Source: Microbacterium pygmaeum (lineage in GTDB: Bacteria > Actinomycetota > Actinomycetes > Actinomycetales > Microbacteriaceae). From it: a stretch of 64,000 nt of DNA. How positions within the stretch are numbered: position 1 is the first letter of the stretch; each line of letters begins with the position of its first letter. Below, piece after piece: positions 7,697 to 15,778 of this stretch. The notes below the pieces were generated by a model. It was given only the letters and a program-made list of their open reading frames with translations. It made no database searches and was not told the origin of the DNA. Made by a program: the position numbers and the translations under genes. The DNA is taken from assembly GCF_900100885.1 (NCBI RefSeq), contig NZ_LT629692.1, positions 868,001 to 932,000 of the forward strand, in the 5' to 3' direction.

Positions 7697-9298
7697 ATGT
7701 CTTTCTCCGCTCACCGACCCGGCCGCATGGGCTCGAACGGCCGTATCGAGTTCGAAGTCGCGGACCAGGACGAGCCCCAGTACCTCAGTGATGTCGTGGC
7801 CGCACGCGCCGCTGATCCCGCTCCCGCATCACCGGAGCCAGACCGTGCGACCGTCGCTGCGCCTCTCCGCGCGGCGGAAACGCTGGCCGAGCCGGATCCT
7901 GAAGCGGACGAGGCGCCCGCGCTCCAGCCGGAGCCAGAACCGAGTCCGGAGCTGGAGCCATCGACGCCCGTGACCCCGGCCGAGCCGGAGCCCGTGACCC
8001 CGGCCGAGCCGGAGCCTGCAGCATCCGCCGAACCGGAGCCCGCAGCATCCGTGCCCGCCCCGCCGTCCCGATCGAAGCGCGGCACCGGGCGCTCGCGCCG
8101 GAGACTCCCGATCGCGACCCGCCTCGCCGTCCACGGTGGCGCCGACGCCGAGGTCCTCGAGGAGGTGCCAGAGGAGACCTCCCGCTTCGTGCAGATGTTC
8201 TTCGTGCTGGCCGGCACCGCCCTGGTCTCGGCGCTGTCGATGCTCTTCGCCCTGATCACCGGCGTGCGGATCTCCATCTGGCTCGCAGTGCCCCTCGCGC
8301 TCGTCTGGGCGCTGATCATCTTCAACCTCGACCGGTTCCTGACCTCGACGATGCGCTCGACGCGCAACGTGTGGAGGCTGATCGGCCTCGCGATCCCGCG
8401 TGTGATCATGGCCGCCCTGATCGGCATCGTGGTCGCCGAGCCGCTCGTGCTGCAGGCCTTCCAGAACGACATCGCGCGCGAGGTCAACTCCACGAACGTG
8501 GTGCAGGCGCAGGCGGATCAGGATGCCGTGACCACCGGTCCCGAGAAGCAGGCCCTCGACGCCGCGAGCGCACGCGTCGCGACCCTCGAGAACCAGGCGG
8601 CGACGGGAATCGTGGAGGGGACGTCGTCGACGTCCGCCGAGACGCTCGCCGCCCAGCAGACCGTCGATCAGCTCACCGCGCAGCTGGCCGCGCAGCAGTC
8701 CGTGATCGATTCCGCCCGCGCGCTGTACCAGTGCGAGCTCACCGGCGAAGGGGCGGGAACCGTGCCCGGCTGCACCGGCGTGCAGGGCGACGGCACCAGC
8801 TCGAGTGCCGCAGAGGCTCAGCTGACGCAGGCGCAGAGCTCCTACGACGCGCTGGCGACCCAGCTGCAGCAGGCGACGGCGACCCTCACCGCCGCCAACG
8901 AGGCGGGGACGGATGCCGCGGCCGTGTCGGCTGAGCAGAACAAGCAGCTCGCTGCCGACCAGCTGCCTGCCGCCCGCGCCCAGTACGACGCCGCGCTGGC
9001 CGCATACGATTCGCGCGCCGCGACCGTGGCAGGCGGGAACGCCGAGGCGATGGGGCTCCTGTCGCAGATGAGCGCCATGGAGCGGCTTGCCCAGCGCGAG
9101 CCCGCTCTCGCGTGGGCGCACTGGCTCATCGCGCTGCTGTTCTTCATGATCGAGCTCCTGCCGGTGCTCGTGAAGGTGCTGACCAGCTACGGGGACCCGT
9201 CACTGTACGAGAAGGCGGACGCGATGAAACGTCAGGTGGCCCTGGACCGGGTCACCGCCAGCACCTGGCGAGAACGCGCGGCGATCGTTCGCGGCTGA
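7697..9298 (+). CDS. DUF4407 domain membrane protein
   Basis: A 533-residue protein. Residues 35-125 are a Pro/Glu/Ala-rich disordered stretch with repeats such as TPAEPEP. Membrane segments follow at about 165-190 and 193-211, ending in the FNLDRFL signature (209-215) of DUF4407, and another near 230-250. A long alanine/glutamine-rich coiled coil (about 265-480) precedes a last membrane helix and a DPSLYE segment. DUF4407 proteins are membrane proteins of unknown function. The ATG at 7697 is my best guess; 7727 is an alternative and neither has a clear ribosome site. The gene is flanked on both sides by repeat arrays. Confidence 0.8.
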   Translation: MSFSAHRPGRMGSNGRIEFEVADQDEPQYLSDVVAARAADPAPASPEPDRATVAAPLRAAETLAEPDPEADEAPALQPEPEPSPELEPSTPVTPAEPEPVTPAEPEPAASAEPEPAASVPAPPSRSKRGTGRSRRRLPIATRLAVHGGADAEVLEEVPEETSRFVQMFFVLAGTALVSALSMLFALITGVRISIWLAVPLALVWALIIFNLDRFLTSTMRSTRNVWRLIGLAIPRVIMAALIGIVVAEPLVLQAFQNDIAREVNSTNVVQAQADQDAVTTGPEKQALDAASARVATLENQAATGIVEGTSSTSAETLAAQQTVDQLTAQLAAQQSVIDSARALYQCELTGEGAGTVPGCTGVQGDGTSSSAAEAQLTQAQSSYDALATQLQQATATLTAANEAGTDAAAVSAEQNKQLAADQLPAARAQYDAALAAYDSRAATVAGGNAEAMGLLSQMSAMERLAQREPALAWAHWLIALLFFMIELLPVLVKVLTSYGDPSLYEKADAMKRQVALDRVTASTWRERAAIVRG

Positions 9299-9309
9299 GC
9301 TCACGCACG

Positions 9310-9461
9310 CCGAGACCGGGGGACCCCACCGAGACCGGGGGATCACGCCGAGACCGGGGGATCACGCCGAGACCGGGGGATCACGCCGAGACCGGGGGAC
9401 CCCACCGAAGCCGGGGGATCACGCCGAAACCGGTGCATCACGCCGAGACCGGGGCGCGCGC
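9310..9461. repeat. Array of eight 19-bp direct repeats
   Basis: The unit CCGAGACCGGGGGATCACG (and variants ending GACCCCA, or with GAAGCC or GAAACC) repeats with an exact 19-bp period from 9310, eight units in all. The array begins 11 bp after the DUF4407 stop codon. The last unit runs into an inverted copy of the same core, forming the stem-loop at 9443-9493. The period is too short, and there are no unique spacers, for a CRISPR array. Confidence 0.9.
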
Positions 9462-9493
9462 AACCCGGCCTCGGCGCGATACCCCGGTTTCGG
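9443..9493. repeat. Stem-loop repeat element (copy 4)
   Basis: CCGAGACCGGGG (9443-9454) pairs with CCCCGGTTTCGG (9482-9493). The loop shares GCGCGC, ACCCGG and GCG blocks with the loops of the copies near 7100-7555, so this is the same element family rather than chance pairing. It lies between the DUF4407 and VOC genes and could end transcription. Confidence 0.7.
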
Positions 9494-9510
9494 TGACGCG
9501 CCCGGCGTCG

Positions 9511-9516
9511 TATCGT
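9511..9516 (+). promoter_or_regulatory. Putative -10 box of the leaderless VOC gene
   Basis: TATCGT ends 6 nt before the ATG at 9523, and no Shine-Dalgarno is present. Confidence 0.45.
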
Positions 9517-9522
9517 GGCGGC

Positions 9523-9903
9523 ATGGGCGTTCGGACGCTGTTCCCCATCCTCAACTCGCGCGACCTGCCACGACTGGTGCGCTTCTACGAGGACGCGCTC
9601 GGCGCGACCGTGCAGTACCGGTTCGCTAGCGGCGAGGTCGACGACTACGTGTCGCTCGCCTTCGGCGGCGAGTCGCTGGGCATCGGACGGGTGCCGGATG
9701 CCCCGTCGACCGGTGACCGCATCGCGCTCTGGTTCTACGTGGACGACGTCGATGCGGCGTACGCCGCGTTCACGGCCGCGGGTGGCAGAGGCATTCAGTC
9801 GCCCGCCGACATGCCGTGGGGCGAGCGGGTGGCGCAGGCGCGCGATGCCGACGGCAACCTCGTGAACCTCGCCGCCCAGCCGCCGGAGGCCTCTAGCGGC
9901 TGA
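9523..9903 (+). CDS. VOC (glyoxalase/bleomycin resistance) family protein
   Basis: A 126-residue protein of the vicinal-oxygen-chelate fold. LNSRDLPRLVRFYEDALG at the N-terminus and YVDDVDAAYAAFTAAGG in the middle are the paired beta-alpha-beta-beta-beta units, and DADGNLVNLA is the usual closing strand. Such small proteins act as lyases, dioxygenases or drug-binding proteins. The metal ligands are not complete enough to choose among them, so the substrate is unknown. It stands alone and is convergent with the LysE gene. Confidence 0.85.
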   Translation: MGVRTLFPILNSRDLPRLVRFYEDALGATVQYRFASGEVDDYVSLAFGGESLGIGRVPDAPSTGDRIALWFYVDDVDAAYAAFTAAGGRGIQSPADMPWGERVAQARDADGNLVNLAAQPPEASSG

Positions 9904-9968
9904 GGAGATCGTGCCGGCACGGCGCTGAGATGGAGCCGACGCGGCGCGGTGGCCGTGGCATCCGCTCC

Positions 9969-10604
9969 TCAGTGCTTGCTGCCGGTGAACAGCAGGATGC
10001 CGCCCAGACCGATCATGAGTCCGCCGCCGGTCGCGGTGAGCGTCTCGATGCGCTTCGGCGAGCGGCCGAACCAGGTGCGCGCACCGGCGGCCGCGAGCGC
10101 CCAGACGCCGTCGGAGACCAGCGCGAGCACGAAGAAGATGAGCCCGAGTTCCATCATCTGCAGCGGCACCGCGCCCGCGCCCACATCGACGAACTGGGGG
10201 AGCACGGCCACGAAGAACGCGATCGACTTCGGATTCGTGACGCCGACGAGGAAGCCCTCTCGAAGCTGACGCCACACCGAGCGCGGGGCCCCCGCGGTGG
10301 CGACGCGGGCCGACTCCGTGCGGTGGCGGATCGCCTGCACGCCGAGGTAGACGAGGTAGAGCGATCCGGCGACCTTCACGATCGTGAAGAGCACGGCCGA
10401 TTCGGTGACGATCGCTCCGACGCCGAACGCGACGGCCGCGATCAGCGGCAGCTGCCCGAGCGCGTTGCCGAGCACGCTGAGGAGGCCTCCGGTGCGGCCG
10501 AGCGCCAACGCTCGTCCGATCGTGAAGAGCACACTCGGACCGGGGATCACGATGAGCACGAACGCCGCCAGGGTGAAGGCGAGTGCGTTCTGCGTCGGAA
10601 CCAT
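9969..10604 (-). CDS. LysE/RhtB family amino-acid exporter
   Basis: A 211-residue integral membrane protein with about six helices and the family hallmarks FVLIVIPGPSVLFTIGRALALGR near the N-terminus and VTNPKSIAFFVAVLPQF in the middle. LysE/RhtB proteins export amino acids or derivatives using the proton gradient. The ATG at 10604 is chosen because TACCCT lies exactly 6 nt upstream and there is no ribosome site; a GTG two codons earlier is possible. No regulator is adjacent. Confidence 0.88.
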   Translation of the reverse strand: MVPTQNALAFTLAAFVLIVIPGPSVLFTIGRALALGRTGGLLSVLGNALGQLPLIAAVAFGVGAIVTESAVLFTIVKVAGSLYLVYLGVQAIRHRTESARVATAGAPRSVWRQLREGFLVGVTNPKSIAFFVAVLPQFVDVGAGAVPLQMMELGLIFFVLALVSDGVWALAAAGARTWFGRSPKRIETLTATGGGLMIGLGGILLFTGSKH

Positions 10605-10610
10605 CCACAC

Positions 10611-10616
10611 AGGGTA
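10611..10616 (-). promoter_or_regulatory. Putative -10 box of the leaderless LysE gene
   Basis: TACCCT on the minus strand ends 6 nt before the ATG at 10604. The same hexamer with the same spacing precedes rlmN. Confidence 0.45.
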
Positions 10617-10649
10617 GTGTCCGCCGCGAGGCCCGCACGAGGGGCGGGA

Positions 10650-11486
10650 TCAGAGCGTCTCGGGTGCTCTGACGACGACGGTGACGAAGCCGTTCTCACT
10701 CCATGTGAAGCGGACGCTCTGATCCGGCGTCATGCCCGTCGGGCGCCGCTCGGGCGCGATCCGGTCGAACGGCAGCGAGACGACCAACTCGCCCTGCGTG
10801 CGGGCATCCAGCGAGACGCAGCGGCCTCGCGTGCGCTCCCCGTCGGTCAGCAGCAGGCAGCTCTGGTCGCGCCGGCCGGCATCGGCCCCGCCGATCCACA
10901 GCGACCACCCGTAGTGCTCGCCGAGGGGCTGCGCCCACGACATGGCACCGCGGATCGGGAAGTCGGGTGCCGACTCGATCGTGGACAGGTCCACGTACCC
11001 GCCGGTGGAGGCCATGATCATCACCGGCACGTGGATCTCCGCCGCATCGAGTGCCGATCCCGCCTGCGGCGACGCGACGCCGCCGCTCGTGAGGAATCCG
11101 GCGACCATCAGTGTCGCCACGCCTGCCGCCACCACCCCGGCGATACCCCATCTGCCGGGCGGAATCCGCCTGCGGCTGCCCGCGACCGGCGTGCTGCCCG
11201 CGACCGGCGCGACCTCCGCGACCGGCGTGACTCCCGCGACCGGCGCGACCTCCGCGACCGGCGCGCCCGACACCCGCGACGTCTCCGGCTCCGAAACAGC
11301 CACCGCTCGCGCCGATTCCTCCGGCTCGGGCACGGCGGAGGTCTGCTCGGGGCGCGCGGGCAGCGCGAGGTCCTCCAGCTCGGTCAGTCGCGCCAACGCC
11401 TCAGGGTCCGCGTCGATATCCGGCGCGGGACCGTAGGCACGTCGACGCAGCTCGGTCAGTTCATCGCGAGTTGCGGCATCCATCAT
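10650..11486 (-). CDS. Membrane-anchored protein with LRRRAYGP N-terminus, unknown function
   Basis: A 278-residue protein I do not recognise by function. The cytoplasmic head contains ELRRRAYGPAPDIDADPEAL (about 12-31). Next come a linker with repeats of PVAEVAPVAG and PVAGSTPVAG (about 75-105), one membrane helix (about 112-135) and an extracellular domain of about 140 residues with two cysteines (SCLLL and GRCVSL). A second protein with the same layout is encoded at 25791-26657. The ATG at 11486 follows GGGAAG. It is divergent from rlmN. Confidence 0.75.
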   Translation of the reverse strand: MMDAATRDELTELRRRAYGPAPDIDADPEALARLTELEDLALPARPEQTSAVPEPEESARAVAVSEPETSRVSGAPVAEVAPVAGVTPVAEVAPVAGSTPVAGSRRRIPPGRWGIAGVVAAGVATLMVAGFLTSGGVASPQAGSALDAAEIHVPVMIMASTGGYVDLSTIESAPDFPIRGAMSWAQPLGEHYGWSLWIGGADAGRRDQSCLLLTDGERTRGRCVSLDARTQGELVVSLPFDRIAPERRPTGMTPDQSVRFTWSENGFVTVVVRAPETL

Positions 11487-11579
11487 CCCCGTCCACTTCC
11501 CTGTGGAACGATTCCAGTCTGCTCCTTTCCGGGCGCGCTGGGGCGGAATCCGCTCAGCGCTCCCGCAGGCGTGGTCCTC

Positions 11580-11585
11580 TACCCT
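11580..11585 (+). promoter_or_regulatory. Putative -10 box of leaderless rlmN
   Basis: TACCCT ends 6 nt before the ATG at 11592. No ribosome site is visible. Confidence 0.5.
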
Positions 11586-11591
11586 GAGAAC

Positions 11592-12830
11592 ATGATCACC
11601 ACCCCCGAGGGCACGCCCGTCCGCCAGGTGCGCCCGAAGACCGAGGGATGGTCGCAGAAGAAGGATGCCGAGGGCCGGCCGCTCCTGCAGTTCGCCAGCC
11701 CCAAGCGGGGCAAGCCTCCGCTGCACCTCGCCGACCTGACGCCCGACGAGCGGATCGCCAAGGTCAAAGAACTCGGTCTGCCGGGCTTCCGCGCCAATCA
11801 GCTCGAGAAGCACTACTTCACGCACTACACGCACGACCCCGCCGCCATGACCGACCTTCCGGCCGAGAGCCGGGAGGAGTTCGTGCACGGGATGCTGCCG
11901 CCCCTGCTCACGGAGGTGCGACGCCTCGAGACCGACCGTGGCGACACCATCAAGTTCCTCTGGAAGCTGCACGACGGCGCACTGGTGGAGTCGGTGCTGA
12001 TGCGCTATCCCGGCCGGATCACGCTGTGCGTCTCGTCGCAGGCCGGCTGCGGGATGAACTGCCCGTTCTGTGCGACCGGGCAGGCCGGCCTCACCCGCAA
12101 CATGTCCGCCGGCGAGATCATCGAGCAGATCGTGCGCGCCAACCGGCTGATCGCGGACGGCGGGCTCGGCGGGAAGAAACGCGACGACCACTCGGCCGAC
12201 CGTGTCAGCAACATCGTCTTCATGGGGATGGGCGAGCCGCTGGCCAACTACGCCCGCGTGATGCAGGCCGTGCGTGTGATGGTCGATAAGGATCACGGAC
12301 TCGGCATGAGCGCCCGCGGCATCACCGTCTCGACGGTCGGACTCGTGCCGGCGATCAAGAAGCTCGCCGACGAGAACATCCCGGTGACCTTCGCGCTGTC
12401 GCTGCACGCGCCGGACGATCACCTGCGTAACGAGCTGATCCCGGTCAACTCGCGCTGGAAGGTCGACGAGGCACTGGATGCCGCCCGCGAGTACTTCGAC
12501 AAGACCGGCCGACGCGTCTCGATCGAATACGCGCTGATCAAGGACATGAACGACCACGGGTGGCGCGCCGACCTGCTTGCGGACAAGCTCAACGAGCGCG
12601 GCCGCGGCTGGGTGCACGTCAACCCGATCCCGCTGAACCCGACGCCCGGCTCGATCTGGACGGCGTCCGAGGTGAGCGTGCAGAACGAGTTCGTGCGCCG
12701 TCTGAACGACGCAGGCATCCCGACCACGCTCCGCGACACGCGCGGCAAGGAGATCGACGGTGCGTGCGGTCAGCTGGTGGCCACCGAGGCCGACATCGCC
12801 GATGCCGCAGTGACCCCCGCCGAACTCTGA
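11592..12830 (+). CDS. rlmN: Dual-specificity RNA methyltransferase RlmN
   Basis: A 412-residue radical-SAM enzyme that methylates C2 of A2503 in 23S rRNA and A37 of some tRNAs. The CxxxCxxC iron-sulfur motif is CGMNCPFC (C153, C157, C160). It is followed by GMGEPLANY, the SAM-binding ITVSTVGLVPAI and the late cysteine in GACGQL (about C392) that forms the methyl-protein intermediate. The ATG at 11592 agrees with the usual length of the family and with the -10 box 6 nt upstream. It is followed 20 bp later by the ABC1 kinase gene, which appears to have its own promoter. Confidence 0.97.
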   Translation: MITTPEGTPVRQVRPKTEGWSQKKDAEGRPLLQFASPKRGKPPLHLADLTPDERIAKVKELGLPGFRANQLEKHYFTHYTHDPAAMTDLPAESREEFVHGMLPPLLTEVRRLETDRGDTIKFLWKLHDGALVESVLMRYPGRITLCVSSQAGCGMNCPFCATGQAGLTRNMSAGEIIEQIVRANRLIADGGLGGKKRDDHSADRVSNIVFMGMGEPLANYARVMQAVRVMVDKDHGLGMSARGITVSTVGLVPAIKKLADENIPVTFALSLHAPDDHLRNELIPVNSRWKVDEALDAAREYFDKTGRRVSIEYALIKDMNDHGWRADLLADKLNERGRGWVHVNPIPLNPTPGSIWTASEVSVQNEFVRRLNDAGIPTTLRDTRGKEIDGACGQLVATEADIADAAVTPAEL

Positions 12831-12838
12831 CGACCTGA

Positions 12839-12844
12839 CAGAAT
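12839..12844 (+). promoter_or_regulatory. Putative -10 box of the leaderless ABC1 kinase gene
   Basis: CAGAAT ends 6 nt before the ATG at 12851, the common spacing of this window, though it lacks the first T of the consensus. Confidence 0.35.
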
Positions 12845-12850
12845 CGGCGC

Positions 12851-14803
12851 ATGCCGAACTGGATCATCGTCGGGCTCGTCGCGCTCGCGTTCGCCCTGGC
12901 CAGCGCATGGGTCGCGCGGCGTCTGCTGGACACCGATGTCGGGTGGGTCCGGGCCGCCGTCACGGCACTCGTCGTCTTCGTCCTGTCCCTGCCGCTGGTG
13001 ATCTGGACGCTCACCGAGGCGGACGTCTACGAGAGCGGCCGCATCGTCGTGGACGATCCGATCGCGGTCCTGTTCCTCGCGATCATCCTCGGCTGGATGT
13101 TCGCCGCCGCGATGGTCGTCATCGTGACGCTGGAGTTCTTCTGGCCCTCGCACGGCATGGCCAATCCGGTCACGGTCGTCCGCGAGGCGCTGCGCCGACG
13201 CGACCGCGCGCGGCGGTACGCGCAGATCGTCGCCATCGGATCGCGCCGTGGACTCGGCTTCTACGAGGGTCGGAGGCGCGGCACGGCCGACCTGCCGACC
13301 GCACTGGTGGCGGCCATGAACGACGCGGGCGTGACCTTCGTCAAGCTCGGTCAGGTGCTCTCCTCCCGCGAGGACGTGCTGCCGCGCGATCTGATCGATG
13401 CGCTGTCCACCCTCCAGATGGACTCGACGCCGATCCCGTGGCCGGAGGCCGAAGCCGCCATCACCGCACAGCTGCGGCGTCCGATCCCCGAGGTGTTCGC
13501 AGAGATCGACCCGGAGCCGCTGGCCGCAGCATCCGTCGCCCAGGTGCATGCCGCACGGCTGCTCACCGGCGATCCGGTCGTGGTGAAGATCCAGCGCCCG
13601 CGTGCCAGGGCGCAGGTCACCACCGACCTGGATATCCTCGATCGCCTCGCCACCGAGGCGGAGCGGCGCACCGGGTGGGCCAAGGAGTACGGCATGCGGG
13701 CGCTGGCGACGGAGTTCGCCCGCGCGCTGCGTGAAGAACTGGACTACCGGATCGAGGCGGCCAACACCGAGATGCTGCGCGGCGCCATCGCCAAATCGCC
13801 CTCCATCCTTCGGGTGCCGCGGGTGTACGCCGAGCTCACGACGGCGCAGATGCTCGTGCAGGAGCGGGCCTCAGGCATCCCGTTGAGTCGTCTCGAGCCG
13901 GATGCGCTGCCGGCGGAGCAGGCCACGGAGATCGCGAACGCCCTGCTCGATGCCGTCGTCGATCAGATCGCCATCCGCGGGGTGTTCCACGCGGACCTGC
14001 ATCCCGGCAACGTCATCCTGGGCGAGGACGGCACCCTGACCCTGATCGATTTCGGCGCGGTCGGAGTGGTCGAGCACAGCATGCGCCGGATGCTGATCCC
14101 ACTGCTCATCGGAATGTCCAACGATGACGATGTCGCCGTGACGGACGTCGTGCTGCTGCTGTGCACGCCGATGCCCGGTGCGACCTTCGACACCGTCGCC
14201 CTGCAGCACGACATCGGCGTCATCCTCACCCGCATCCACAACAGCGGCGCCGACGAGAACATCTTCCGGCTCCTCGTCGACGTGCTGCGGCGCAACCGGC
14301 TCGCCATCCCGCCGTCCCTGCTGCTGGTCTTCCGGACGCTGGCCTCGCTGGAGGGGACGCTGCGCAAGCTGGATCCTGGCTACGACATGGTGGGACGGGC
14401 GCTCGAGGTCGTCCCCGGCATGGCGCTGAACCTCCTCTCGCCGCGCCAGGCGATGCTGAGCACCCAGACGTGGTCCGCGCTCCTCGGCGAGCAGCTGAGA
14501 CGGATGCCGCGCCGCGTCGAGACGATCACCGGGTCGCTGGCCGACGGCACGCTGTCTGTTCGCCTGCGCTCCCTCGAGAGCGACGGCGAGCGCAACTGGG
14601 TCGAGACCCTCTTCGGCCGCCTCACCACGATGGTGGTGGGGATCACGCTCATCGTCACCGGGATCATGCTCGGCGTCGCCGATGGTGGTCCGATGCTCAC
14701 GGGCGACGTGCCGGCCTTCGCGTTCCTCGGCAGCGTCATGGGCCTGGGCGGACTGCTCCTGCTACTCCGGAGCCTGCGGACGGCATTGCGCCGCCGGTCC
14801 TGA
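12851..14803 (+). CDS. ABC1/UbiB family atypical kinase
   Basis: A 650-residue membrane-associated atypical kinase. Three N-terminal hydrophobic segments (within 1-95) lead to the KxGQ motif KLGQ (165-168), the alanine-rich nucleotide loop AAASVAQVH (225-233), the lysine in VVKIQRP (K246), the catalytic HADLHPGN (380-387) and IDFG (399-402). Two more helices lie at the C-terminus. UbiB/ABC1 proteins are ATPases or kinases linked to isoprenoid-lipid or quinone metabolism; the role here is unknown. Its stop codon directly abuts the stop of oleD (TGATCA). Confidence 0.9.
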   Translation: MPNWIIVGLVALAFALASAWVARRLLDTDVGWVRAAVTALVVFVLSLPLVIWTLTEADVYESGRIVVDDPIAVLFLAIILGWMFAAAMVVIVTLEFFWPSHGMANPVTVVREALRRRDRARRYAQIVAIGSRRGLGFYEGRRRGTADLPTALVAAMNDAGVTFVKLGQVLSSREDVLPRDLIDALSTLQMDSTPIPWPEAEAAITAQLRRPIPEVFAEIDPEPLAAASVAQVHAARLLTGDPVVVKIQRPRARAQVTTDLDILDRLATEAERRTGWAKEYGMRALATEFARALREELDYRIEAANTEMLRGAIAKSPSILRVPRVYAELTTAQMLVQERASGIPLSRLEPDALPAEQATEIANALLDAVVDQIAIRGVFHADLHPGNVILGEDGTLTLIDFGAVGVVEHSMRRMLIPLLIGMSNDDDVAVTDVVLLLCTPMPGATFDTVALQHDIGVILTRIHNSGADENIFRLLVDVLRRNRLAIPPSLLLVFRTLASLEGTLRKLDPGYDMVGRALEVVPGMALNLLSPRQAMLSTQTWSALLGEQLRRMPRRVETITGSLADGTLSVRLRSLESDGERNWVETLFGRLTTMVVGITLIVTGIMLGVADGGPMLTGDVPAFAFLGSVMGLGGLLLLLRSLRTALRRRS

Positions 14804-15778
14804 TCAGCGCTGTGCGGCGGTGTGGGCGGCCAGGCGGCGCAGTCCCTCGTCGATCGAGACGCTCGGCGCCCACGCGAGGGTGCGTCGCGTCTCGCGCTGG
14901 TCGAACCAGTGCGCGGTGGAGAGCTGTTCGGCAAGGAACCGCGTCATCGGCGGTTCATCCTGGCCCGGCCGCAGCGCCCACGCGCGCTCGATGACCGATC
15001 CGGCCGCACGGGCGGCGCCGGCGGGCACGCTCCACCGCGGAGGACGAACGCCGGAGGCGATGCAGATGCCGGCCAGCAGCTCGCCGACGGGCCGCGGCTC
15101 GCCGTTGGTGATCACGAACGCGCGGCCGTGCGCCTCGTCGGTGCGGTGGAGCGCGGCGACGATGCCCGTCGCGGCGTTGTCGATGTAGGTGGAGTCGATG
15201 AGCGCCCGCCCACCGTCGAGCAGGGGCAGCCGGCCGCGGCGGGCGCGCTCCACGATGCGACCGACCAGCTGCGTGTCGCCCGGCCCCCACACGAGGTGCG
15301 GGCGCACCGCGACGACCCGCAGCCTCATCGAGTCCTCGGCGAGCGCGAGCTGCTCGGCCTCCGCCTTCGTGCGCGCGTACTCCCCGCGCGCGTTCGCGGG
15401 CGATGCGGGTTCAGCCGCGACCCCGGCGAGGGCGGAGCCCGCGTGCGCGACCGAGGGCGAGGAGACCTGGACGAATCGGGATGCTCCGGCCCGCCGCGCC
15501 TGCGTGAGCAATGCCCGGGTGCCCTCCACGTTGACGGCGCGGAACTGGGCGGGGTCCCCGGCCAGCGACACCTTCGCCGCGAGGTGCACGATGCCCTCGG
15601 CGCCGTCCACCGCGCGCGCGACAGTCGCGGGATCGGTGACCGAGCCGAGGATGTCCTGCACGCCCTCGACGCCGCTGGGTCGCCGCTGGAGGGTGCGCAC
15701 GTCGTGACCGGCGGCGGCGAGCTCCGCGGCGACCGCACGCCCCAGGTATCCGGACGCGCCGGTGGCCAGCACGATCAC
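14804..15778 (-). CDS. oleD: NAD-dependent epimerase/dehydratase family protein OleD
   Basis: A 324-residue extended SDR with TGASGYLG (6-13), SS (106-107), Tyr134 and Lys138 (YARTK). As the last gene of the oleA-oleBC-oleD operon it is assigned as OleD, which reduces the 2-alkyl-3-ketoacid made by OleA to the beta-hydroxy acid. The GTG at 15778 overlaps the stop of oleBC by four bases (GTGA), which fixes the start: the protein then begins MIVLATGASGYLG. Operon position and fold support the call; the family alone would only say NAD-dependent epimerase. Confidence 0.87.
   Translation of the reverse strand: MIVLATGASGYLGRAVAAELAAAGHDVRTLQRRPSGVEGVQDILGSVTDPATVARAVDGAEGIVHLAAKVSLAGDPAQFRAVNVEGTRALLTQARRAGASRFVQVSSPSVAHAGSALAGVAAEPASPANARGEYARTKAEAEQLALAEDSMRLRVVAVRPHLVWGPGDTQLVGRIVERARRGRLPLLDGGRALIDSTYIDNAATGIVAALHRTDEAHGRAFVITNGEPRPVGELLAGICIASGVRPPRWSVPAGAARAAGSVIERAWALRPGQDEPPMTRFLAEQLSTAHWFDQRETRRTLAWAPSVSIDEGLRRLAAHTAAQR

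Noticed and set aside
9310..9461. Direct repeats that might be a CRISPR array
   Set aside because: The 19-bp units are contiguous with no unique spacers, far shorter than CRISPR repeat-spacer units, and no cas gene is in the window.
9910..9921. CGTGCCGGCACG palindrome after the VOC gene as terminator
   Set aside because: A 12-bp palindrome without a loop is expected by chance at this GC content and cannot form a normal terminator hairpin.
9930..11591. A long in-frame extension upstream of rlmN
   Set aside because: It covers two real genes on the other strand (LysE exporter and LRRRAYGP protein), has no protein-like composition, and the family length and -10 spacing fix the start at 11592.
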